Positions 55,624 to 64,000 of a stretch of 64,000 nucleotides of DNA are shown one piece after another. The notes under the pieces were generated by a model. The model had not been told where the DNA came from. It saw only the letters and a program-made list of their open reading frames with translations, and did no database searches. Origin of the DNA: Herbaspirillum aquaticum (GTDB lineage: Bacteria; Pseudomonadota; Gammaproteobacteria; Burkholderiales; Burkholderiaceae_D); the NCBI RefSeq assembly GCF_002213425.1, contig NZ_NJGV01000014.1:1-64000 (forward strand), read 5' to 3'. The number at the start of each line of letters is the position of its first letter. Position 1 is the first letter of the stretch. The position numbers were made by a program, and so were the translations under genes.

Positions 55624-58608
55624 TCATTCTTCGCCGCCACCCCCCGAGGGCGGCACCAAAATATCGCGGCTGCCATTGCGCGACATGGCCGAAAGCACGC
55701 CCGCCGTTTCCATCTGCTCCACCAGCCGCGCGGCGCGGTTGTAGCCGATGCGCAATTGCCGCTGCACCGAGGAGATGGAAGCGCGGCGCGTCTTGAGCAC
55801 GAAGGCCACCGCTTCGTCGTAGAGCGGATCGGATTCGGCATCGCCCCCCTCGCCGCCGGCGAACATGTCGGCCTGGGTCGTGTCTTCGGAGATCGGCGGG
55901 GCCAGGATTTCTTCGATGTAGCGCGGTTCGCCGAAGGACTTCAGGTATTCCACCACGCGATGCACTTCTTCATCAGAGACGAAGGCACCATGCACCCGCT
56001 GCGGATAACCCGAGCCCGGCGGCAGGAACAGCATGTCGCCATGGCCCAGCAGCGATTCGGCCCCCATCTGGTCCAGCACGGTGCGCGAGTCGATCTTGGA
56101 AGACACCTGGAAGGCCACGCGGGTCGGGATGTTGGCCTTGATGAGGCCGGTGATCACGTCCACCGAGGGCCGCTGCGTGGCCAGGATCAGGTGGATGCCG
56201 GCCGCGCGCGCCTTCTGGGCCAGGCGCGCAATCAGTTCTTCCACCTTCTTGCCGACCACCATCATGAGGTCGGCCAGTTCGTCGATGACGATGACAATCG
56301 TCGGCAATTTTTCCAGCGGCTCGGGCGCGTCCGGCGTCAAGCTGAAGGGATTGGGGATCTTCTCGCCACGGGCGGCGGCATCGTCGAGCTTCTGGTTGTA
56401 GCCGGCCAGGTTGCGCACGCCCAGCTTGGACATCTTCTTGTAGCGGCGCTCCATTTCTTCCACCGCCCAGTTCAGCGCATGGGCTGCTTCGCGCATGTCG
56501 GTCACCACCGGTGCCAGCAGGTGCGGAATGCCTTCATAGATCGACAGCTCCAGCATCTTGGGGTCGATCATGATCAGGCGCACTTCCTCGGGGGTCGCCT
56601 TGTAGAGCAGCGAGAGGATCATGGCATTGATGGCCACCGACTTGCCCGACCCGGTGGTACCGGCCACCAGCATGTGCGGGGCGCGCGCCAGGTCGGTCAC
56701 CACGGGCGTGCCGGTGATGTCCTTGCCCATGGCAATGGTCAGGTGCGAAGCGGATTTGCGATACGCCTGAGAATGCACGATCTCGGAGAGCTTGATCATC
56801 TGCCGGCGCGCATTGGGCAGCTCCAGGCCCATGCAGGTCTTGCCGGGAATGGTCTCGACCACGCGGATGGAGGTCAGGCCCAGGGCACGTGAAAGATCCT
56901 TCACCAGGTTCACCACCTGCGCGCCACGCACGCCTTGTGCCGGCTCCACTTCGAAACGGGTGATCACCGGACCGGCCTCGGCACCGAGCACCGTCACCGG
57001 CACCTTGAATTCGCGCAGCCGCTGTTCGATCAGGCGGCCGGTTTCCTGCAGTTGCTCGGGGTCGACCTCGATGCGGGATTCGGGGACTTCATCGAGCAGA
57101 TCCAATGACGGCAGGGGGATGTCCACGCGCGGCTCGTCAACGTAGCCCTCGGGGGCCATGGCCGCCGGCTGTACGTAGCCCGGAACGGCGTCGGGCATGC
57201 GGACGGTGAAGGCCGCAGGGGGCTGGAGCGGCGGCGCTTCAGGCACGGGGTCCGGCAGCATGTCGAACCAGGGCGCATTGAAGGTGCCGAGGTCGATCGG
57301 TTCCGGTTGCGGCTCGGGCAGCGGTGTTGCCGGCTCGGGAGCGGCCATCGGGGCCATCGGTGCGGTGAAGGGCGGCACCACAGGGGCGACGGCCGCTGGC
57401 GGCAAGGGGATGGGCGCGGGCACTGGCCCCAGGGATTGCGGCAACGGCTGTCCCTGCGAGTTTAGCGGCACGATAGGCTGCACCTGCGGCGGCAAGGGTG
57501 CGGCCGGTGGCGCTTCCTGCTCGCCGTCGGCCTGCTGCAGGGAACGCATCAGGCGCGTCGGTACGACATCGGCACGCTCGGCCGGTTTGCCGGGCGCGCT
57601 CCCCGGTTCCGGGGTACGGCCCACGCTGCTGATGCGGATGCTGCGGGTAGGCTGGGCCGGTGCCGGATTACCGCGGGCAATGGAAGGCGGGATCGGCCGA
57701 ATCGGCGGCGACGGCGTGGCCGCGCGCGACAGGCTGGCATCAGCTGCCGCACTGGCCGCCGAAATGGCTCGGCTGGCGGCGGCACGGGCCAGCATGGCTT
57801 CGGTCGGACGCAGGCTTTCAAAGGCAGCCCATTCGGATTCCGGACGCGGCTTGGCTGCCGGGTCGGTCTGGCGCGGATTGATGGCAGGCCACTTGCCGCC
57901 CTGCGTGCTGCCGGCAGGTGCGGCCTGGCTGTTGCGGCTGCCACCGGTGAGGGCCGACAGCGGCACTTTCCAGTCGTCACGCGGCGCATTGTCTGCCGGG
58001 CGTTCCGGCGCCGGGGCCGGTGTCAGGCGCGCCGGCCGCGGACGCGGTGCGAAGGGCGACGCCGGCGGCATGCGCTTGGCCGATGCGGAACCAGGGGAAG
58101 GCGCGCGCGGCATCGAGCTACGGCGTTCGGTGCTGGCAGGAAAACTGCTGCGGGCAGGTCCGGCACTGCCGTGCAGGCTGTTCATGCGCAATCGTTCACT
58201 TTCGGCGCTGCCGCGGCGCGGCGGGCCCAGGTCTAGTTCGGGATGCTCATCGCGGCCAGCCGGTGCGCCTCGGCCAAACATGGCGCCCAGCAGCCATTTC
58301 AGGCCCAGTGCCAGCAAACCCAGCATCAGGATGGCGGCAATGCCACGGCTGATCTTGCCGCCCACGGCATCCATCAGGGCGGCACCGAACAGGGCGCTGC
58401 CCGGCCCCTCTTCGCCCGTGACCAGTTGCGAACGTACCAGCGACTCGACCGCGCTGCTGGCAGCCAGCAGCAGCAGGCTGCCGCACCACAGGCGAATGGC
58501 GCCGCGCCCGCCGAAGATGGACTTGCGGCCGAGCGCGCGCGCTACCGTGCGCAGCAGCAGCGGCAGCAGCCAGAGGACCGACCAGCCAAACCATTTGACG
58601 AAAATCAT
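55624..58608 (-). CDS. ftsK: DNA translocase FtsK
   Basis: A 994-aa FtsK-type translocase. Four hydrophobic stretches lie in the first about 125 residues; a Pro/Ala-rich linker runs to about 450; the motor has Walker [11 protein letters not shown] and Walker [12 protein letters not shown], and the C-terminal gamma domain ([19 protein letters not shown]) reads chromosome polarity. It moves DNA at division. The start at 58608 has GGGAG before it. Betaproteobacteria often carry two FtsK paralogues; which this is cannot be told here. Confidence 0.94.
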   Translation of the reverse strand: MIFVKWFGWSVLWLLPLLLRTVARALGRKSIFGGRGAIRLWCGSLLLLAASSAVESLVRSQLVTGEEGPGSALFGAALMDAVGGKISRGIAAILMLGLLALGLKWLLGAMFGRGAPAGRDEHPELDLGPPRRGSAESERLRMNSLHGSAGPARSSFPASTERRSSMPRAPSPGSASAKRMPPASPFAPRPRPARLTPAPAPERPADNAPRDDWKVPLSALTGGSRNSQAAPAGSTQGGKWPAINPRQTDPAAKPRPESEWAAFESLRPTEAMLARAAASRAISAASAAADASLSRAATPSPPIRPIPPSIARGNPAPAQPTRSIRISSVGRTPEPGSAPGKPAERADVVPTRLMRSLQQADGEQEAPPAAPLPPQVQPIVPLNSQGQPLPQSLGPVPAPIPLPPAAVAPVVPPFTAPMAPMAAPEPATPLPEPQPEPIDLGTFNAPWFDMLPDPVPEAPPLQPPAAFTVRMPDAVPGYVQPAAMAPEGYVDEPRVDIPLPSLDLLDEVPESRIEVDPEQLQETGRLIEQRLREFKVPVTVLGAEAGPVITRFEVEPAQGVRGAQVVNLVKDLSRALGLTSIRVVETIPGKTCMGLELPNARRQMIKLSEIVHSQAYRKSASHLTIAMGKDITGTPVVTDLARAPHMLVAGTTGSGKSVAINAMILSLLYKATPEEVRLIMIDPKMLELSIYEGIPHLLAPVVTDMREAAHALNWAVEEMERRYKKMSKLGVRNLAGYNQKLDDAAARGEKIPNPFSLTPDAPEPLEKLPTIVIVIDELADLMMVVGKKVEELIARLAQKARAAGIHLILATQRPSVDVITGLIKANIPTRVAFQVSSKIDSRTVLDQMGAESLLGHGDMLFLPPGSGYPQRVHGAFVSDEEVHRVVEYLKSFGEPRYIEEILAPPISEDTTQADMFAGGEGGDAESDPLYDEAVAFVLKTRRASISSVQRQLRIGYNRAARLVEQMETAGVLSAMSRNGSRDILVPPSGGGGEE

Positions 58609-58764
58609 GCTACTCCCAAACTTCACCGGCCTGGCAGCGCGCCAGCCGGCCTCGTGAATCCGAGCGATGCAAGCCGATGCTGCATCGCAGGCTGCGAGTG
58701 TAAACCAAACCGCTACCCTGCCGCCGCACATCGGGCGGCCTTTTGGTGCAGAGCACGCCCGGCC

Positions 58765-59355
58765 TCAACGGCCGTGACAATGGCAATCCAGCACGTGGTC
58801 GTTGATCACGCCCACGCCTTGCAGGTAGGCATAGATGATGGTGGAACCGACAAACTTGAAGCCGCGCTTGGCCAGCTCCTTGGAAATCGCATCCGACAGC
58901 GGCGTCTTGGCCGGGCAGTCTGCCAGCGAAGCCCAGCGGTTGACGATGGGCTGGCCATCGACCTTGCCCCACAGATAGGCATCGAGTCCGCCGACTTCTT
59001 CGCGCAGCTGCAGGTAGGCACGCGCATTGCCGATGGTGGCAGCCACCTTCAGGCGATTGCGCACGATGCCGGGATTGTTCAGCAACTGCGCGACCTTGCG
59101 CTCGTCATAACGGGCGATCTTCTCGGCATCCCAGTCGTCGAAGGCTTCCCGGTAGCTGTCGCGCTTGTTGAGCACGGTTTCCCAGGAGAGTCCGGCCTGG
59201 GCGCCTTCGAGGTTCAGCATCTCGAAAAGACGCCTTTCATCGTGGCAGGGCACGCCCCACTCGTGGTCGTGATACTGCACATAGCGGGGATTGGCCAGGT
59301 TGACCCAGCCGCAGCGGACAAGTGTTTGCGTCATGATGGTGTTGTTTTCGTTCAT
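58765..59355 (-). CDS. tag: DNA-3-methyladenine glycosylase I
   Basis: A 196-aa Tag. The N-terminal RCGWVNLANP, YHDHEWGVP and the C-terminal HVLDCHCH zinc ligands are present. It removes 3-methyladenine from DNA. I use ATG 59355, 10 nt from the kinase stop; ATG 59334 is an alternative. It is likely co-transcribed with srkA. Confidence 0.92.
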   Translation of the reverse strand: MNENNTIMTQTLVRCGWVNLANPRYVQYHDHEWGVPCHDERRLFEMLNLEGAQAGLSWETVLNKRDSYREAFDDWDAEKIARYDERKVAQLLNNPGIVRNRLKVAATIGNARAYLQLREEVGGLDAYLWGKVDGQPIVNRWASLADCPAKTPLSDAISKELAKRGFKFVGSTIIYAYLQGVGVINDHVLDCHCHGR

Positions 59356-59365
59356 TTCGCCGGAT

Positions 59366-60379
59366 TCACACCGGCCACAAGGGAGGTTCATCCATCAGCG
59401 CGATCTGTTCGCGCAGTTCCAGGATGCGGTCCTGCCAGTAACGTTGGGTGTTAAACCAGGGGAAGGCCACCGGGAAAGCCGGGTCATCCCAGCGCCGTGC
59501 CAGCCAGGCGGAATAATGGATCAGGCGCAGCGTGCGCAGGGCTTCGATGAGGTACAGCTCGCGCGGCTCGAATTCGCAGAAACTTTCATATCCTGCCAAC
59601 AGGTCGGCAAATTGCCCCACCATCTCGCGCCGTTCGCCCGAGAGCAGCATCCACAGGTCCTGTACGGCCGGGCCGCTGCGGCTGTCGTCGAAATCGACGA
59701 AGTGCGGGCCGGCATCGGTCCACAGGACGTTGCCGACATGGCAATCGCCATGCAGGCGCAGGGTGCGAATCTCCCCTGCCCGCTCGTAGCAGCGCCGCAC
59801 GCCCTCCAGCGCCTGCTCGACCGTAGTGCGCCAGGCGGTGGCCACGTCCATGGGGATGAAATCGTTCGCCAGCAGCCAGTCACGCGGTTCCTCGCCGAAG
59901 CTGGCGATGTCCAGCGCCGGGCGGGACTGGAAGGGGCTGCGCAGGCCGACCGCATGGATACGGCCGATGAAGCGGCCAAGACGTTCCAGCGTGTCGGCAT
60001 CGTCCAGTTCGGGGGCACGGCCACCGTGGCGGCGGAATACGGCAAAGCGAAAACCGGCGTGGCGATGCAGGGAGGCGCCATTGTCCAGACGCATGGCGGG
60101 CACGACGGGCACCTCTTCGTCGGCCAACTTCTGCGAAAAAGCATGTTCTTCGAGGATTTGTTCGTCAGTCCAGCGCAAGGGGCGATAAAACTTGGCCACC
60201 AGCGGCGGGCCGTCTTCCATGCCGACCTGGTAGACGCGGTTTTCGTAGCTGTTCAGGGCCAGCAGGCGGCCGTCGCCGTACAGGCCCAGCCCGTCGAGGG
60301 CATCGAGGACCGTATCGGGCGAGAGCGTGGCGAAGGAAGTGGCGTCGGGAAGGTCAGCAGATTGGGCGGGGGAATTCAT
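59366..60379 (-). CDS. srkA: stress response kinase A (SrkA/YihE-type)
   Basis: A 337-aa kinase-like protein: [11 protein letters not shown], the lysine in [19 protein letters not shown] catalytic loop and VDFDDS metal motif. SrkA is a stress-related protein kinase. It is upstream of tag in one operon. The length is normal. Confidence 0.9.
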   Translation of the reverse strand: MNSPAQSADLPDATSFATLSPDTVLDALDGLGLYGDGRLLALNSYENRVYQVGMEDGPPLVAKFYRPLRWTDEQILEEHAFSQKLADEEVPVVPAMRLDNGASLHRHAGFRFAVFRRHGGRAPELDDADTLERLGRFIGRIHAVGLRSPFQSRPALDIASFGEEPRDWLLANDFIPMDVATAWRTTVEQALEGVRRCYERAGEIRTLRLHGDCHVGNVLWTDAGPHFVDFDDSRSGPAVQDLWMLLSGERREMVGQFADLLAGYESFCEFEPRELYLIEALRTLRLIHYSAWLARRWDDPAFPVAFPWFNTQRYWQDRILELREQIALMDEPPLWPV

Positions 60380-60515
60380 GCGCCTATTGTACTGTCCACC
60401 AGCCTGCCCGCCCCATCAGATTGCACGATCCGGGCCAGCAACCGGGCCGCAACACTCGCGCCCCCGGCCCAATGCCTTTACACTCCTGCCTTTAGCATCA
60501 GTCATTGGAACCATC

Positions 60516-61211
60516 ATGCATCTCGACCAGCCCCTTTCCGACGCCGAATTCGACGAACTCGACGATTTTCTCCTCTCCGATCGCTGCGCCGATGACGTGA
60601 TGACCATGGACACCCTGCACGGCTACCTGACGGCCCTGGCCATCGGTCCGCAGGAAGTGCTGATGGCCGAATGGCTGCCGGGCGTCTGGGGCAGCCGTCC
60701 GGAAGACACCCCCAAGTTCAAGAATGGCAAGGAAGCCGAGCGCATCACCAGCCTGATCGCGCGCAGCATGAACGAAATCGCCATCACCTTCGAGGTCGCT
60801 CCCAAGGAATATGAACCGCTCTTCTGCGAGCGCGAGCACGAAGGCAAGCCGCTGCTCGATGCCGAAGCCTGGGCCTGGGGCTTCTGGGAAGGCATTCAAT
60901 TGCGCGCGGCGCAGTGGGACGAAATCTTCCACTCCAACCTGGCCCCGCTGATGCGCCCCATCTACCTGCTCGGCTCGGAAGAGCTGGAAGAGGAAGAAAC
61001 CAAGCTCATCGACGACCCGATCAAGACCCACAAGCTGGCCATCGAGATCGAATCGGCCATTCCGCACATCTACCGCTACTGGGCGCCCAAACGCAAGTCG
61101 GCGGTCGAGCAGGTCCAGCGCGATGCGCCCAAGACCGGCCGCAACGATCCCTGCCCCTGCGGCAGTGGCAAGAAATACAAGAAGTGCTGCGGGGCGGACT
61201 CGGAAGAATGA
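60516..61211 (+). CDS. YecA/UPF0149 protein with SEC-C zinc motif
   Basis: A 231-aa protein. The N-terminal UPF0149/YecA part ([23 protein letters not shown]) and the C-terminal SEC-C zinc motif ([13 protein letters not shown]) are both clear. SEC-C motifs of SecA-type proteins bind ribosomes or SecB; a role in protein quality control is a guess. The start at 60516 gives MHLDQPL. Confidence 0.9.
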   Translation: MHLDQPLSDAEFDELDDFLLSDRCADDVMTMDTLHGYLTALAIGPQEVLMAEWLPGVWGSRPEDTPKFKNGKEAERITSLIARSMNEIAITFEVAPKEYEPLFCEREHEGKPLLDAEAWAWGFWEGIQLRAAQWDEIFHSNLAPLMRPIYLLGSEELEEEETKLIDDPIKTHKLAIEIESAIPHIYRYWAPKRKSAVEQVQRDAPKTGRNDPCPCGSGKKYKKCCGADSEE

Positions 61212-61227
61212 TTCACCAGGCCCCATG

Positions 61228-61260
61228 AAAAAGGCGCGCCAGATGTGGGCGCGCCTTTTT
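61228..61260. terminator. bidirectional terminator between yecA-type gene and orn
   Basis: GGCGCGCC/GGCGCGCC stem with AGATGTG loop and flanking A and T runs. Confidence 0.88.
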
Positions 61261-61307
61261 GCTTCATACAGGACGGTTTTTGCTGCCAACCGCCCACTCC
61301 GCGGGGA

Positions 61308-61877
61308 TCACTCCTTGATGAAGTGCTCGCGGTAGTACTTCAGTTCTTCGATCGATTCCAGGATGTCGGCCAGGGCGGTGTGCATCTGGCGCTTCTTGAA
61401 ACCGGTGGCGATTTCGGGCTTCCAGCGCTTGCACAGTTCCTTCAGGGTCGACACATCGAGATTGCGATAGTGGAAGAATTCTTCCAGCTTGGGCATGCCG
61501 CGCACCATGAAACGGCGGTCCTGGCAGATGGAATTGCCGCACATGGGCGACTTGCCGGCCGGGACGTATTGCTTCAGGAAGGCGATGATCTGCTGTTCGG
61601 CGTCGGCTTCGGTGACGGTGGAGGCCTTGACGCGGTCGATCAGGCCGGAGCGGCCGTGGGTGCCCTTGTTCCAGGCGTCCATGCCGTCCAGCAGCTCGTC
61701 GGACTGGTGGATGGCCAGCACCGGGCCTTCGCCCAGCACGTTCAGTTCGGCATCGGTAACCACCACGGCCACTTCGATGATGCGATCCTTGTCCGGATCC
61801 AGACCGGTCATTTCCATATCGACCCAGACCAGGTTCATTTCATTGGGCCGGACAGGCGCGGCGGGGGCTTGTGACAT
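61308..61877 (-). CDS. orn: oligoribonuclease
   Basis: A 189-aa DEDDh exonuclease: VDMEMTGLD at the start, the internal NSICQDRRF and the C-terminal [11 protein letters not shown] histidine and aspartate. It degrades very short RNAs and pGpG, so it also supports c-di-GMP turnover from the GGDEF protein. ATG 61877 gives a normal length. Confidence 0.95.
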   Translation of the reverse strand: MSQAPAAPVRPNEMNLVWVDMEMTGLDPDKDRIIEVAVVVTDAELNVLGEGPVLAIHQSDELLDGMDAWNKGTHGRSGLIDRVKASTVTEADAEQQIIAFLKQYVPAGKSPMCGNSICQDRRFMVRGMPKLEEFFHYRNLDVSTLKELCKRWKPEIATGFKKRQMHTALADILESIEELKYYREHFIKE

Positions 61878-62051
61878 AATTCTTCCTTATTGACGGGATG
61901 GGGCCTGGCCCCATCTACTGCAGGGTTCATTGCTGGGTTCGCTCGCCCGGATCGCACCGGACGGCACGGCCAACAGGCCTGCCACCGCTGCCGGCTGGGG
62001 CAGGGAGCGGGCCTGTGCCTCGAACTTCCGCCATTTTCGCACAGGGAAAGC

Positions 62052-63362
62052 ATGTCTTCACTTTCGTTTTCAGTTTTGTTCGTCGTATTCCTGGCCATCA
62101 GCCTGGGCGTGCGTTTCTGGCTGGCTTCGCGCCAACTCCGCCATGTGATCGCCCACCGCGCGGCGGTGCCGCCCGAGTTCGCGGAAAAGATCCCGCTGTC
62201 GGCCCACCAGAAAGCGGCCGACTACACCGTTGCGCGCACCAAGTTCGGCCTGGTGACGCTCATCGTCAACGCTGCGGTGCTGATCGGCTTCACCCTGCTG
62301 GGCGGGCTGCAGTGGCTCTCCAGCCTGCTGCTGGGCTGGACGGGCGAGCCGGGCATGGTGTACCAGATCGCGCTGGTGGCGGGCTTCGGGCTCATTTCGG
62401 GCGCGGTCGACCTGCCCTTCGACTACTACCGCCAGTTCAGGCTGGAAGCCGGCTTCGGTTTCAACAAGATGACGCGTGGCCTGTTCTTCAGCGACATGAT
62501 CAAGCAAACCCTGCTGGGTGCCGTGATCGGCCTGCCGCTGCTGTGGGTGGTGCTGGTGCTGATGGAAAAGGCCGGCGCACTCTGGTGGTTCTATACCTGG
62601 ATCGTGCTGTGCGCCTTCCAGCTGCTGATGCTGGTGATCTATCCCAGCTTCATCGCGCCGCTGTTCAACAAATTCACCGCGCTGGAAGACGACAGCCTGC
62701 GCAGCCGCATCGAAGGATTGATGCAGCGCGTCGGTTTCGCCTCCAAGGGCCTGTTCGTGATGGATGGATCCAAGCGCAGCGCGCATGGCAACGCCTACTT
62801 CTCGGGCTTCGGCTCGGGCAAGCGCATCGTCTTCTTCGACACCCTGCTGGCGCGCCTGGCCCCGCATGAGATCGAAGCCGTGCTGGCCCACGAGCTGGGC
62901 CACTTCAAGCTCAAGCACATCGTCAAGCGCGTGGTCGTCATGTTCGGCTTGTCACTGGCCTTCCTGGCCTTGCTGGGCTACCTGAAGGGCCAGGCCTGGT
63001 TCTATACCGGCCTGGGCGTGGAGCCGCTGCTGCTGGGCAGCAACGATGCGATGGCATTGATCCTGTTCATGCTGGTGCTGCCGATCTTCACTTTCCTGTT
63101 CTCGCCGCTGTCCTCGCTCTCCTCGCGCAAGCACGAGTTCGAGGCCGATGCCTTCGCCGCCCAGCATACCGATGCGCAGGACCTGGTCTCGGCACTGGTC
63201 AAGCTGTACGAGGACAACGCCTCCACCCTCACCCCCGATCCGCTGCACTCGGCCTTCTACGATTCGCACCCGCCGGCGTCGCTGCGCATCCAGCACCTGC
63301 ACGCTGCCATCGCCGCCCATCGTGCAACGCCCGGCACGGCCGCCGCAGCGGGCAGCCACTGA
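62052..63362 (+). CDS. M48-family membrane metallopeptidase (Ste24-type)
   Basis: A 436-aa peptidase with about six membrane helices and the zinc motif HELGHFKLKH near residue 280, plus the distal EFEADAF glutamate. This is the CAAX-protease/Ste24 subfamily; in bacteria it is linked to membrane-protein quality control. ATG 62052 gives a normal N-terminal helix. Confidence 0.92.
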   Translation: MSSLSFSVLFVVFLAISLGVRFWLASRQLRHVIAHRAAVPPEFAEKIPLSAHQKAADYTVARTKFGLVTLIVNAAVLIGFTLLGGLQWLSSLLLGWTGEPGMVYQIALVAGFGLISGAVDLPFDYYRQFRLEAGFGFNKMTRGLFFSDMIKQTLLGAVIGLPLLWVVLVLMEKAGALWWFYTWIVLCAFQLLMLVIYPSFIAPLFNKFTALEDDSLRSRIEGLMQRVGFASKGLFVMDGSKRSAHGNAYFSGFGSGKRIVFFDTLLARLAPHEIEAVLAHELGHFKLKHIVKRVVVMFGLSLAFLALLGYLKGQAWFYTGLGVEPLLLGSNDAMALILFMLVLPIFTFLFSPLSSLSSRKHEFEADAFAAQHTDAQDLVSALVKLYEDNASTLTPDPLHSAFYDSHPPASLRIQHLHAAIAAHRATPGTAAAAGSH

Positions 63363-63423
63363 ATTTTTTGATCATCTAAAAGGCGGGCTGCATGAATGAA
63401 ACAGCCCGCCGCAGGAGAACCCC

Positions 63424-63780
63424 ATGAGCATCACCGCAAGCACCCTCGCCGCCTCCCGCAGCGTCCAGCCCATCGCCGCGCTGGATGACGCTGCCATCGC
63501 CGCCCACCTGGCCGCCCTGCCCGACTGGAAGATCGACGGCGGCAAGCTGGCGCGCAGCTTCGCCTTCGGCAACTATTACGAGACCCTGGCCTTCGTCAAC
63601 GCGATAGCCTGGATCATCCATGCCGAAGACCATCACCCGGAACTGACCGTCACCTACAACCGCTGCAGCGTGAAGTTCGACACCCACAGCGTCAACGAAG
63701 GCCGTGGCGGATTGTCTGCCAATGACTTCATTTGCGCGGCCAAGGTCGACGCCATTTTCGCCCAGCGCGCCCCGGCCTGA
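63424..63780 (+). CDS. phhB: 4a-hydroxytetrahydrobiopterin dehydratase
   Basis: A 118-aa PCD/DCoH protein with the [16 protein letters not shown] and GLSANDF motifs. It recycles the pterin cofactor of aromatic amino-acid hydroxylases. No hydroxylase gene is nearby in this window. Its last base overlaps the next start. Confidence 0.93.
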   Translation: MSITASTLAASRSVQPIAALDDAAIAAHLAALPDWKIDGGKLARSFAFGNYYETLAFVNAIAWIIHAEDHHPELTVTYNRCSVKFDTHSVNEGRGGLSANDFICAAKVDAIFAQRAPA

Positions 63781-64000
63781 TGGGAGTCCGCAAGCAAGGC
63801 GCACGCAGCGCCAGGGCAGGATCGGCCGCCAACCAGGCCGCGCTGGAACAGGGGCTGGTCATTGCCGCCCACGGCCGTCACTACCTGGTGCAGGCCGGTG
63901 AACAAAAACTCAATTGCGTCACCCGTGGCAAGAAGAGCGACGTGGCCGTGGGCGACCACATCCGCCTGGCCCGTACCTCGGCGGACCAGGGCGTGGTGGA
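63780..64000 (+). CDS. rsgA: RsgA-type ribosome assembly GTPase, cut at the window edge
   Basis: Only the first 73 residues fall inside the window and the frame stays open at its end. Translation gives an N-terminal tail then an OB-fold start ([30 protein letters not shown]) typical of RsgA. It overlaps phhB by one base (TGATG). The GTPase domain is outside the window. Confidence 0.85.
   Translation, partial: MGVRKQGARSARAGSAANQAALEQGLVIAAHGRHYLVQAGEQKLNCVTRGKKSDVAVGDHIRLARTSADQGVV

Overview
The window looks like a chromosomal segment of a Burkholderiales betaproteobacterium close to Herbaspirillum (family Oxalobacteraceae). The reasons are the high-GC backbone, the aceE-aceF-lpdA order with a lipoyl domain on LpdA, holC followed by a DUF2486-type gene, LpxO, a large proline/alanine-rich FtsK, and a VgrG with a transthyretin-like tail. 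This assignment is family recognition from the sequence, not a database match.

Region 1 (1 to about 6.96 kb) is the right-hand end of an integrative element and is visibly richer in A+T than the rest. From left to right it holds a possible SprT-like metallopeptidase with a membrane helix, then a leftward-reading series: a PIN-domain nuclease behind an OB-fold-like partner, a complete DarT/DarG DNA ADP-ribosylation toxin-antitoxin pair, a small membrane protein, a DEDDh exonuclease, an unusual hairpin-rich spacer, an 85-aa orphan and a tyrosine integrase. It ends at a displaced 3' fragment of a tRNA-Leu(CAA) gene. This is a defence-type cargo load; the other end of the element lies outside the window.

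Region 2 (7.0-13.4 kb) is an orphan type VI secretion island: vgrG (its first codons may be frameshifted), a probable effector, a lipoprotein and an immunity-like protein. An orphan -10 box followed by a strong terminator behind it may mark a small RNA.

Region 3 (13.6-16.8 kb) has a LysR regulator divergent from a periplasmic binding protein and a citrate/tricarballylate-type MFS carrier. Region 4 (16.8-27.4 kb) is a hydantoin / N-carbamoyl-D-amino-acid catabolic cluster: an ABC transporter, D-carbamoylase, hydantoinase, SDR protein, DHDPS-like lyase, LysR regulator, hydantoin racemase and FAD-linked D-2-hydroxyacid dehydrogenase. Two matching T-N11-A dyads flank the regulator, one in front of each arm, which suggests one divergent regulon.

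Region 5 (27.4-46 kb) is mostly core: the pyruvate dehydrogenase complex, gshA, folD, prlC, holC, dadA, lpxO, a GGDEF protein and a periplasmic asparaginase. Region 6 (46-64 kb) contains an orphan antitoxin-like HTH protein, a YdeP-type molybdopterin oxidoreductase, a four-gene operon (acyl-CoA-dehydrogenase-like, PIG-L deacetylase, NodS-like methyltransferase, GT2 glycosyltransferase) whose parts resemble Nod-factor chemistry, a YihY protein, a semialdehyde dehydrogenase, ftsK, tag, srkA, a YecA/SEC-C protein, orn, an M48 peptidase, phhB and the start of rsgA, cut by the window edge.

The most unusual parts are the DarTG/PIN/exonuclease island, the four-gene NodB/S/C-like operon, and the hydantoin cluster with two enzymes that have lost canonical catalytic residues.
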